Shown here in pieces: positions 1 to 10,551 of a stretch of 64,000 bases of DNA (within the stretch, counting starts at the first letter, position 1; each line of letters starts with the position of its first letter). The notes below the pieces were generated by a model, which was not told the DNA's origin, ran no database searches, and saw nothing but the letters and a program-made list of their open reading frames with translations. Source of the stretch: Circinella umbellata (Eukaryota; Mucoromycota; Mucoromycetes; Mucorales; Lichtheimiaceae); NCBI GenBank assembly GCA_025093555.1, contig JAIWNF010000042.1:310001-374000 (forward strand), written 5' to 3'. The position numbers and the translations under genes are program-made.

Positions 1-690
1 ATATGGATTCAAAGAACAATGGTAAGTCTTGATGGAGCGAAAACGGCGTGAAACTCGGTATATTGTAATTTATACTGAATATTTTTTTTTTCATTTACTC
101 TGTCTTAGACTTTATTCACTGGACTCTTTTGTGATGCTGGTATACACCTGCGTTTCTTAGCGAGAAAGACCAATGAGCTCGTCCAGTTTAATCTGGCCCT
201 CTATTTGGAGTGGAAGTGTAAATTGTTGCTTCACAACAACACACGCTGCCAGCATCAAGAATTTGAATGATTATTAAAAGGTGCTTTTGGGACAGTATAC
301 ACCTGCGTTTCTTAGCGAGAAAGACCAATGAGCTTGTCCAGTTAAATCTGGCCCTCTATTTGGAGTGGAAGTGGCAAACTGTTGTGAAGCGGCAGTCCCA
401 CGTTACTGTTACCAGTGTCTTATATATATGGATTCAAAGAACAATGGTAAGTCTTGATGGAGCGAAAACGGCGTGAAACTCGGTATATTGTAATTTATAC
501 TGAATATTTTTTTTTTCATTTACTCTATCTTAGACTTTATTCACCCGACCTTTTTGTAATGCTGGTATATACCTGCGTTCCTTAGCGAGAAAGACCAACG
601 AGCTTGTCCAGTAAAATCTGGCCGTCTATCTGTAGTAAAGTGTTAAACCGATGTGAAGGGGCCGTTCCACGTTGTTAACATCAAAGTTAT
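1..690 (+). repeat. 425-bp tandem repeat built from a decayed intron-containing coding unit
   Basis: Bases 1-290 recur at 426-660 (period 425), and a third, offset copy of the inner coding part lies at 296-425. Each full copy has the same 87-nt GT-AG intron (22-108 and 447-533). The flanking frames join across it to give a peptide containing IWIQRTM, then IHLRFLARKTNELVQ, then NLALYLEW. The 296-446 copy is open up to its donor site. The other two copies reach stops (TGA at 268; TAA just after the NELVQ motif in the last copy). An inverted scrap of the intron start (GATGGAGCGAAAA) lies near 790-805. I do not recognise the protein. This looks like a partly duplicated relic of a multicopy gene, truncated by the window edge. 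Confidence 0.75.
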
Positions 691-2900
691 GAAGTGCTAA
701 GCGAACGAGCTTTTGAACAGTAACCCGTTGGAAGAAGAGTGGAATTGAAGTTAGTTTGGAATATGAATGTCCCCTGTTTCATTATATTTTTCGCTCCATC
801 AAACTTATCTTTAAAAAGATCTGCACGCAACCTTTACTGTACATGATAGCAGGCAATTATTACGAGAGTAATGGATGAAAAGCAGTCGTCATTTCATTAT
901 TCACCTGGAAATAATTGTAACACACATATATTTTTATGCAATGTATTATAAAAATGTTGTTAGAAACCCCATTTTATCAATCAATAATTTTTTTATATAT
1001 CATATTCGATAAGATTTCCTGATTGTTTGAAATTATTTCATTAAAGATAACAATATTTGTTCTTTTCTCGTAAGAGTTTCACCATTGTGTGAATTCCTTT
1101 CACCTTTATCTTTAATATAAATATCCCTCAAATTGATCAAAACTAAGGATATGTCAAAGATTCCGGGGGGGGGAGAAACTGACTTTATTAAAATAATTGT
1201 TTATATATTGATACGTTTCGGTCGTATCGTGTTATAAAAAATGAATAAAAAGTAATATAATTCCAAGTATATGACTCAAGGAAAAGGATAAGTTAAGAAC
1301 CAATAAAATAAATCAATCCCGATTGTAGGGTGAAAATAGAAAATAAGGATGAGTGAACTAAGTACATAGTTTATTATAACTTAATAAACGTGGTAAAACT
1401 TAAGAGAACTGAAGATTTTATTTGAGGAAGAAAAATGTCTTATTTTTATTAAAAATTTCTATCTATCTTCTATCTTTAAGTTGATAATTGGCTGTAATTC
1501 ATGAGTATCAGCAGTAGCTTGTACTTGTAACAGTTACTTGCAAGTGTTGCAACTCCTTGTAAATATTGCAGTTACTTGTGCACGTGCCTTTTACTGGTTT
1601 AGATAACAATTACTTGTACACGTAGCAGTTATCCTGGCCATCTTGCTTCAATAGTTGGTCTGTCGGTCTGGAAATGGAACACATTATTCATGATACGTAA
1701 ATACTTTTTTAATAATTAAATAATGGCGAGATATTACTGATGTTGATAATTTATAAGTTAATGCTATATGTAATAAAATAATTAAAAAGAGAAAAAAAAG
1801 GGGGAAGCGAAAAAGGGGTAACACTGCAATGACATATACAATGACGTACTTATAGATTTCTTTTCTGCTCTATATGAGTCATGAAGGTTGGTTAAGTAAA
1901 TGATGTAGACGATGAGTATAAGAGTCGGGTACTTGGTATTAGTCATTAATATTTAGAAGGATATTATATAGCTACCAGTCCGAAGTATAGTGGGTTTAGC
2001 TATGATACGTACCCTCTTTACTCTTTTTTTTAAGATGACGGGGCATAAAATATCGTTATGAGATTTACTCGGTCCCTTATTTCATCTGGGATAAAAGGAC
2101 AATATTCAGCACAGGAAACTCAACAAAAAATATTACCATTACGCGAATATTATTAGAGTGAAAAATATGTAAGTATTATTCAACATGGTCCCACTTATAA
2201 ATGATAAGAATGTTACAGTAATTATCTTATTACCATTAAATATTATTAAATACGTAGCAGTAATTATGGAAGAAACGTTTATAATTCATGTTATGGAAAA
2301 TATTTTTTATATGTCTTTTGAAAATCTATAATGTGTTAAATTCTGTGAGAATACATGGCCCCAGTAGGACTGCAAGTCTAATGACACAAGTGTTCGTTAT
2401 CTTTATAATTAATGACTTTTATACATTACGTACATATAAAAAAAACCTACGTACTCTATAATATATGCAAAGGTACTACAAGCTATATTTTTTATTTTTG
2501 TAATTTCAACAAATCATTGATTACCCAAGGTACAACAGATAGTGGATATGTATAGTTTAAAAATTTTAAGTTTATTAAGATGGAAGACTAGTGGACCTTC
2601 GCCAGTGGATATGTATATCATTCAATTAAAAAATAAATGACGTAATTATATGGATAATAATGAAGAGAAGTGCTACAAAGGTAGTGAATGTGTGATAACA
2701 ACTTTTAATTCTTTCTTAAACTAAAAAGCATATTGCTTTTTATGAGATTTTTGTGTATGTGTGTGTGTAAGAGGAATGCTATATTATGTCTGTTTTTCTT
2801 TTTAGAAAAGTACAGTAAGAAGATTCATCTCAATACTCTTTCAGTAAACAATTATACCACCGGTTGCCAATACGCGCCCAGCCGTTGGAATCAAATGTTA
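691..2900. other. Gene-free AT-rich stretch
   Basis: No supportable ORF or RNA gene was seen. Around 1,515-1,635 there are degenerate reiterations of a CAGTTACTTG-like motif. The rest is unstructured AT-rich sequence. Confidence 0.6.
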
Positions 2901-2992
2901 AATCTTGTGTAGATTATGTTGATGATGATGCTGTCGATTTTAGTGGTTGTGGTATTGACGATGTTGAGGAGTGGAATGCTGCTAATAATTTA

Positions 2993-4117
2993 TCATAGAC
3001 CGGGGTGGGTAAATGTCCATATGTAAAGGTTCGAGGGTTTACGCCAAATAGCTTTTTTTGGTGGAATAGGTGGTATCACGCTGTAATAAACAATGAGTTG
3101 TTGATAAGCCTTTGATGCCCTTTGAAATATTGTGTTGTTTTTTGATTTTTGATACTTGAAAATCACCGGCTCTATACATATTATTACTCCATGAGAATAA
3201 GCCGTAACAACTTTAATAATACCGTATAATTCATTGATTGTTGTAGGAAGTATAATATCAAATCGTTTCAAAACAACGTACAAGCCATTACCACATAAAT
3301 GTATGGTATTCAATTGCGCATTTGTACCAGATGATTGAAATTGCCAAGCCAAACGATTTACCCATTCATCATCAGTGCAGTGTTCCAAGATACAATCCAA
3401 ATCGTCTTTTAATTCTCTATTCACCTTTGCCCGATCACTTATTATCTTGTCATCGTCATTCATTTTCGCCATCTCCCCACTACAAATATCATAATCCTTT
3501 CCATCATAATCTATAATAAATCGAAGATCGACTTTAAATCCAACGACATTACTTCATTCTGGGTATCGTTCTTTTTTTCGATCGGTTGTATAATGAAATG
3601 CTGATTCATGTGATTTAATTCGTATGTTGCTTTTTTTGAATAAGGTTCGAAAACAACGGTAACCATATGTTTCCTAAGGAGTCGTATTCTGTTACATCGA
3701 TTGTGGACTCTTTTTCAAACAAATAGCCTGTTTCGTGCAAAGCACAAAGAATAGTTTCTAAGGCTTTTAAGGGTTGAAATATGGTGGGATTGTGAATATA
3801 TTTAGGATAAACTTGGTATATATAGGAAATTCCAGACTCTTCTCACATACTATAGTCCAGGTACTTAATAATTGTTTTGGAAATGAAATGGTCTCGATCG
3901 TGTGCTTGTTCTGGTATGCTTTAATCATTAAGTTACATTCCTCAGTAGTAAAATATAACTTTTGTGAAAATAATGAATCGTCTGCAAGATCCAAAATTGA
4001 TGATAATCCGTTAACCATATTTTTTCGTTCGTGAGGAGAAATTTTAGTACCCGTGTTTTTTTTTATATATAACTTCTGCAGCGTTTTTTATTTTGAGGTG
4101 GTCGTTTTTTTAATGAC

Positions 4118-4158
<41 letters not shown>

Positions 4159-4215
4159 TTGTTGGTAGTTAAATTGTTGCGGATGATGAATGAAATGCTG
4201 CTAATACGTTTTCAC
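2993..4215 (-). pseudogene. Unrecognised repeated gene, copy 1 (5'-truncated)
   Basis: Read on the minus strand, the pieces are a remnant of an acidic/Ser-rich tract (about 4,215-4,100), an 83-codon block starting MVNGLSSILDLADDSLF (4,018-3,767), degenerate linker DNA (about 3,760-3,500) and a 159-codon block (3,472-2,993). The last block contains DDLDCILEHCTDDEWVNRL and LAWQFQSS. The first and middle parts match copy 2 in direct orientation, but the 159-codon block matches copy 2 only in inverted orientation. No start codon, signal peptide or known domain is visible. Stops and frame changes between blocks argue for a relic, although undetected introns could join some of them. The family is probably lineage-specific. 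Confidence 0.55.
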
Positions 4216-4957
4216 TAAAAGACGTGGAAAGGAGTTTGCCATATGCAGTGGGGAGATGAGGAAATGAGCGACGATGACAAGATAATGGGTGATCGGGCAA
4301 AGGTGAATAGAGAATCAAAAGACGATTTGGATTGTATCTTGGAACACTGCACTGATGATGAATGGGTAAATCGTTTGGCTTGGCAATTTCAATCATCTGG
4401 TCCAAATGCGCAACTGAATACCATACATTTATGTGGTAATGGCTTGTACGTTGTTCTGAAACAATTTGATATTGTACTTCTTACAACAATCAATGAATTA
4501 GACGGTATTATTACAGTTGTTACGGATTTATTCTCATGGAGTAATAATATGTATAGAGCCCGTGATTTTCTATTATCAAAAAACAACGCAATATTTCAAT
4601 AGGCATCGAGAGCTTATCAACAATTCGTCATTTATTACAACGTGATACCACGTATTCTCCACCAGGAAAAGCTATTTGGCGTAAACCCTCAAACCTATAT
4701 GGACATTTACCCATCATAATCTATATTGATTTGGGCATCGACTTTGATACAACGACATTATATGATTCTGGGTATTGTTATTTTTTTCGATCGGTTGTAT
4801 AGTGAAATACTGATTGTTGTTTTTTTCAACAAGGTTCAGAATAATGGTAACCATGTTTCCCAAGCAGTCGTATTCGGTTATGTCAATTGTAAACTTTTTT
4901 TTCAAACAAATAACCCGCTTCGTCCAAAGCACAAAGATTAATTTTTAAGGCTTTTAA

Positions 4958-5109
4958 AAGCATGTGCAGTGGGCCTGTATATAGCCCAGTTCTTACAGAA
5001 GCGACGCAGCGGTGTGGTTGTAACTTGGACTGTAAAATAAAAACCATGAACATAAGGCTGTAAAGTTACAGTTTTTTTATAAAAAAACCCCCCACCGTTG
5101 CACTTGCTT
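4958..5109. mobile_element. MITE-like insertion inside repeat copy 2
   Basis: Aligning the two gene copies, copy 1 reads AGGCTTTTAAGGGTTGAAAT (3,761-3,780) without a break. Copy 2 has the same sequence split by about 152 bp. The insert starts AAGCATGTGCAGTGGG and its opposite end, reverse-complemented, reads AAGCAAGTGCAACGG, giving imperfect terminal inverted repeats of about 16 bp. Flanks TAA (left) and CAA (right) could be a decayed 3-bp target duplication. There is no coding capacity. The superfamily is not assigned. Confidence 0.6.
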
Positions 5110-5555
5110 CAAGGGTTGAAATATGGCGGAGTCGTTAATATATTTAGGATAAACCTGGTAGATATAGGTTCATATCGGTCTCTATTTTTCTTGTTTTCTT
5201 TATCTTCTCACATACTATAGTCCCAGTACTAAATGATTGTTTTGGAAATGAAATTGTTTCAATTATGTGTTCTTTTCGGTATGCTTTCATTATTAGGTTC
5301 CATTCCTCAGTAGTAAAATATAGTTGTTGTGAAACTAATGAATCGTCCGCAAGGTCCGAAATTGATGATAATCCATTAACCATAATTTTTTCGTTCGTGA
5401 GCAGAAACTTTAGTACCCTTGATTACTTTTTTAAATGTGTCTTCTGCAACTTTTTATTTTTATTTTTGATGTGATAGCTTTTTTTCAATGACGGATGACG
5501 ATGACGATGCTACAGCATTATTGTTTTGTCCAATCGATATGGGTTTGCGAGTTGT

Positions 5556-5611
5556 TGACGCTGACGTTGACGCTGACGTTGACGTTGACATTGACGTTGA
5601 CATTGACGTTG
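5556..5611. repeat. GACGTT/GACGCT/GACATT hexamer microsatellite
   Basis: About nine tandem hexamers of the form GACRYT/GACGCT. On the minus strand they encode the Met/Ala-Ser-Thr-Ser low-complexity tract of repeat copy 2. Confidence 0.85.
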
Positions 5612-6299
5612 ATGATGATGCTACAGCATTGATCTTTTGTTTAATTGATGTGGGATTATGGCTTGTTGATGATGATGGTGGTGATGATGGTGCGGACAAG
5701 TCATTTGAAAGTTTTTGTTTTTTATTAGAGTATCGTGAATCGTTTTCAGTTCTAAACTCTTTGTCAATAATATATTTTGCAGCATCATATAATGAGCCTC
5801 CAAGATCAGAGACTGTCATTGGGTTTACTGCTGCTGTTGCCACCAGGCAATAAGCAGCGAGCCGTATCTGCCAGGCGTGTTAGTTCGGCGACCAGCCTCT
5901 TCCAGTTCACGTAACCGATCTCTTTCCTCACTTTTTTTAAAAAAAGATCCTGAAATACTTGAAGATCAGGCGGGACGTGATCAACAAGTATGTAGCGGAC
6001 CAGGAGCGACTGTCTTAAGGCCATCCATGCAGCAAACGCCCGCTGCCTTTCGTGCTCTTCAATTCCTAACCGGCGCCTGAAAGGAACGAGCCATGTTGGC
6101 GATGGTGATGGCAGATCGATATAAATACGACCGAGGTTCCCCATGAACCCTCGTTCACGTTCTTCGTCAGTATCAAATGATGCCGACGCTTACGCCAGCA
6201 TTGGTGATGCGCGAACGGGAGTCGTGAATGACCACGACGACGACCTATTTGTTCTTCTTCCGATTGATGCGATTGTGATGATGGCACACCCTACATAAC

Positions 6300-8213
6300 A
6301 TTTTATTTTATTTAATTCCAGCAATTTTTAGAACAGTAGATTGTATATTTGCAAAAAGATGATATTTAATTTGTGTCTTTTTTTCATCAATAAATTATCA
6401 AGAGCCTATACAAAAATATAGATACAAAATCTTTCAAATAATATAAGCATACCTGCAGCAAACTGAGCGTGGAAAATGCAAATCAATCTAAAAACGTTTT
6501 ACGTCTAATTCCACATTCGAATTTCATCTTGTGATTCTTAAAAGATTTGCCCTCATTCAAGAAAAATACCGAGGCTACAGATTACTGTGTTCTTCAGTTT
6601 TGTTGTTTTAGAATGTATGTGAAAAACAATCAGGAAATTTCAAATTTCTAATGTCTTGATTTTGAAGAAGCATATAGTGACGAGAACATTCACTGTAGAA
6701 CACTTTTGCTGCTCGACAACCGAAGCTTTTTCGTCATCCGCATCAAATCACTAGACTTGCACAAGTCTCGGGTGTTACAGTGAGGAGCTTGATCAGCATT
6801 TGTCTGGACTTGACCATGACAAGGTTGCTCAGTACTCCTTGAGGAACAAGGCTGGGTCCTTCGTACCATTTAGTGACGGACAAGAAACGTCGCGTCGTCC
6901 ACATTAGTAATCATGCAGAAAAAGTAGCGCTTTTCGGTATTGATTTACAGCTTCGTAACTCAAAAATCTTGGTTTTACTCACCCAAGCTCCATCTATCAT
7001 CAAAAAATGAAACAAAAGTCAAGTTATACATACATACTACTGCATAAATATTAATATTAAAAACATGTTGTAGAATCTTACATTGAGGCAAAATGGTAGA
7101 GAAACGCGATACATCATTCGTTCTGACATAATTTAAGTTTTAAGACCTACGCCAGTTGGTACCTTTTGCTGAACATGTGCTTGAGTAAAAATTCAGAGAA
7201 AAAGGCAACTATCAGTCCAAAGGAGACCCACGATATAAGGGTATTCTTGATTGACATTAAACTTCTGCCCATTTGCATCGTAAAATTGCTATATTTCATC
7301 AATTACAAATAAAGTAAGTAATGGTTATATTGGAAAATTAAAGAAAAAAAAAACAAAAGAAAAACAATGGGGAATTGCTACAAGGACACAGCACATAAAA
7401 TTTATCAAGTTTCTTGATAAACTCAAGCAGTGCTTATTTAAACATATGAGTTATTTAGAGTTAACTGCTGATGAAGATATGACCATGGTAGTTGTATATA
7501 AAGTATTATTTATCCTTGAAAAAACTAAAAAAAAAAAAAAAACTAGGCTATCTGTAGCAATTCCCAAAAAGAAATGACAAAATAGACTACCTTTCAATGA
7601 ACTAACGGTTGTTTATAGGTCAATGCAGTACTTGGTTTTTTGTTTTTGTATAATGAATCAAGTGCATAATACATTTCATTAAAATAATTGGAAGGAGTAG
7701 ATTAGGTACTTGATCCGACAGATGTTGATGCTGCAACAATCTGCTCTTTGTTTCTGGGATAGCATTGACTACGCTTAGTAGTCAATTTTCATGTAGTAGT
7801 ATTGGAATGATTTATAGTAAAGCAATTATGAGAAGGAAAAAAAGCAATGTATGTATTAGTCTCAATATTTGAAACTTTTTATAAAAAGGAAAGCAAGGGA
7901 AAGATAAATAAATATTCCTGCACCCCTTTTTTTCACAGGATGTGAATGTTTTAACAACAGATTGCACGTCGATTTCACGCGTTGGTAAGTCAATATTACA
8001 CCTGTAATCACATGCTATTGCAAATAAAGCGCAGTTGCTGCATTAAAACTGACTATATTTATATGCTATAGTAGTATTATACAAATAAAAAAAGACGGAG
8101 GAAAATGAACTTTTAGCAAGAAAATTAACATGATATATAATTCGAATAATGGTATCCACAAAATGTTCTAATTGCACGAGATTTCCAAAATAGTGTTCGT
8201 TCTCAAGGTGCTA
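6300..8213. other. Gene-free stretch with a possible coding relic
   Basis: No intact gene. A more GC-rich island at about 6,690-6,900 reads open on the minus strand for about 45 codons, without any motif I recognise, and may be a transposon or gene relic. A small inverted-repeat element (7,370-7,565) is listed separately. The rest is AT-rich. Confidence 0.5.
7370..7565. mobile_element. Small inverted-repeat element (MITE-like), about 196 bp
   Basis: GGGAATTGCTACA at the left end (7,370) is matched by TGTAGCAATTCCC at the right end (7,553-7,565), a perfect 13-bp terminal inverted repeat around AT-rich non-coding DNA. The A-rich flanks (AAAAACAAT left, AAAAAGAAAT right) could be an imperfect target duplication but are too low in complexity to prove it. 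Confidence 0.55.
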
Positions 8214-9030
8214 TAGTGAGTGTTCGCTAAACCGGTACTCGTTAAACCGGTATTTCGCTAAACCGGTAGTATCTCTCAAATATTTATTTATACTTAATAA
8301 AATACAGGTGATTCGTTAAACCGGTATCCTGTGAGCTTTCCCAAATATTTACCGGGTTTATAATAGTATTATTTTATTTTATTTTATATAATATAATACC
8401 AGTTTTTTTTATTGTAAAATCGGTGATGCAGCCTTTTTTTAACGTCATCTCAGCTCTTCCCTTTGTTTTATTCAGTTGGCTACTTTGTTTCCGTAGCAAT
8501 TAAAATACACAAATCATTCTTCTTGTCGTCAAAAGAAAGCTTCTCAGCATTTTGTTGATAACAGTGTCTCTTTTTCGCCAACTTCACAAAGATGCTTTTT
8601 TCTTTCTCCTCATCTGCGTACGTACGTACTTCTTTTCAACTTTGTCATGTACTTCTTCATTACCATTGAATATGCAATTATGTTGTTGATACAATTCATT
8701 TATTACTCGTTTATTTAACTGCTAACCATGGTCCATGATATTAAACACACTTTGTTGCAAATTCAATCTCTGGTTCATTATCACTATTTGATAAGTACAC
8801 AATTGTCATTTTTATCACTAAAAGATTAGCTTATAGTAGCAAAGCTAGATTATATGAACTATCAATTTTTTTATCTTATCTGTACAGCTTAATTTAATTA
8901 TACTGTAGTTATTTTTCCAGTATATTCTACATATCAGTACCAGTTGCGTTTCAATTCGCTAAACCAGTAATTCGCTAAACCGGTACATCTCCTCACATAT
9001 ATAGAGTACTGGTTTAGCGAATACTCACTG
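8214..9030. mobile_element. Non-autonomous Tc1/mariner-pogo-like element with TA target duplication
   Basis: The element is 817 bp. The left end reads TAGTGAGTGTTCGCTAAACC. The right end, reverse-complemented, reads CAGTGAGTATTCGCTAAACC. It is flanked on both sides by TA (8,212-8,213 and 9,031-9,032), the target duplication of the Tc1/mariner-pogo superfamily. The core TTCGCTAAACCGGTA recurs about four times near the left end (8,222-8,325) and three times near the right end (8,945-9,025, one inverted), resembling iterated transposase-binding sites. The interior (about 8,430-8,650) has no intact transposase. One minus-strand stretch near 8,500-8,620 is open for about 45 codons and may be a relic. 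It would need a transposase from elsewhere. Confidence 0.8.
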
Positions 9031-9032
9031 TA

Positions 9033-10551
9033 ATTTATCCCCACTACTCTTGGTATATTAGATAGTCGTGTGCACATAGGTAAATAGAATTTACCCTTTT
9101 TAAAGGTTTAATGATTGGATGATACGAATAGCTTAAACTCTTTTCTTTTTTTTTAAAAAAAAAGTGGGGCTTGGAAGATCAACTAGGTAAAATAGGACAC
9201 CAAAAACAAAAAAAAACATCAAGAGCTTTAGTACTTGTACTTGCAAAAGTAATCTTGTTAATTAATTGTTACACGACGAAAGAAAGTTATTTTTAATAAT
9301 ACAAGATATATGATCTCACACTTCATCGGCACTTGCAGTTCATAATGAAAAGTGCACAATACTATTACATACTTATCTTTTGTAACATATAATAGAAATA
9401 TGTCATGAAACATATCAAAATATCATTTCTTTAGAGTATTTCTTTGTTGCAGAGATCATGTACATACTTTCTATTTGTGACTATATACCAACCTTACCGC
9501 CGTATTGGTACCGCATCAAAGTCAATTACTCAAAAGAAAAACCCGTCTTATTTTTTTTACGTATCAAAATATATACTTTATACCGATTACATAATGTCAA
9601 AAAAAAAAACGCAAGTCTCCATCACTTTTATGTACGTAAAAAAAAAAGACAGAAAGTTCATATATCCACCACCAGGGCACATTTAAAAATTACACTTCTA
9701 ACCGGAAGATTTTATATTTTATTTCCAAAAGGGTTATTATATCCTGTGCTCATAAATCACCTCATTTCTAAATGGGGAAATATAAACTGAAGAGAATATA
9801 TCTTTCATATAAACACTATGCGATCTCTATCAATATTAATGCAATATATTTTCTCATGCAACATGAAATTCCCCGTGGAGTCCATATCTATGGTGATGTA
9901 ATACAAAAGATTTAATTTCAAATAATTATTTCGGGAAATACATATATTATGCAAAAAAAAAGTAATATCACACACTAGTATTGACATCAATTTTTATATC
10001 TCATTTGTTAATCTTATCTTTAAGGTCTGTCGACAACCATATTGGTACAATATGTAAGGTATCGAATGTCCTGTTGGAGTATTGGATGAAAGAGTGTACT
10101 GCGATGCACTTCGAAAGTATAAGCTCATGATTAATAGTGTTCTACTTTATTATGAGAAAAGACTTTAAAATCTATATTTCTGATTGAAATTATCTATGAG
10201 ATTTTATATGATATTAAAGATGGGTTACGTCTATATACTTTTTAATCGAATACATATTATTACCTGGTTATGTAATCTCCACTAATATTCCGGATAATCG
10301 TGAGTACGTAGCAAAATTCACTTGATGATTAATATATATTTTCTTTTAAAAAAAAGAAATGCTTTGGGTTATTATCCGGTGAAGGAAGAACTGCTTTCAA
10401 AAAAGAGAAATCCTCCTCTTGTACATACTGATTTTCTCACACGTCGTCACACATGTAAATTTATTTCAAAGTATAAAAAGCCAATCATTTGAATTTGCTT
10501 GAAACCAACTGACATATTGATTTTGACATAAATCTGAATAATAACAATAAT
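9033..10551. other. Intergenic, upstream of the arabinofuranosidase
   Basis: Two overlapping short frames at 9,444-9,790 run through A-rich low complexity and are not convincing. The last 150 bp should hold the promoter and 5' leader of the GH51 gene. A TATAAA-like run (GTATAAAAAG) lies at about 10,471-10,480, roughly 75 bp before its start codon. Confidence 0.5.

Larger units (their letters stand above)
4240..6287 (-). pseudogene. Unrecognised repeated gene, copy 2 (frameshifted, C-terminal cassette inverted)
   Basis: From the minus-strand 5' end there is an opening frame at 6,287-6,066, overlapped by a second frame at 6,144-5,806 (MGNLGRIYIDLPSPSPTW...). A third frame at about 5,843-5,460 contains AVNPMTVSDLGGSLYDAAKY, a KKQK basic patch and a Ser/Thr/Met repeat. 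Next comes the MVNGLSSISDLADDSL block (5,383-5,144), interrupted downstream by a small insertion element (about 4,958-5,109). The final conserved block (4,243-4,602) is open on the PLUS strand, so it is inverted relative to the rest and to copy 1. The overlapping frames near 5,806-5,843 point to a frameshift. Function unknown. The coding potential is real because protein similarity between the copies exceeds that of the surrounding DNA, but an intact product is unlikely. Confidence 0.55.

Noticed and set aside
5488..5853. Plus-strand 121-codon Asp-rich ORF
   Set aside because: It is the antisense of the Ser/Thr repeat of gene copy 2; the minus frame has the conserved peptide blocks.
9444..9790. 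Two overlapping ORFs of 80 and 110 codons
   Set aside because: Mutually overlapping frames through A-runs with Lys/Tyr/Ile-rich translations; no family resemblance.
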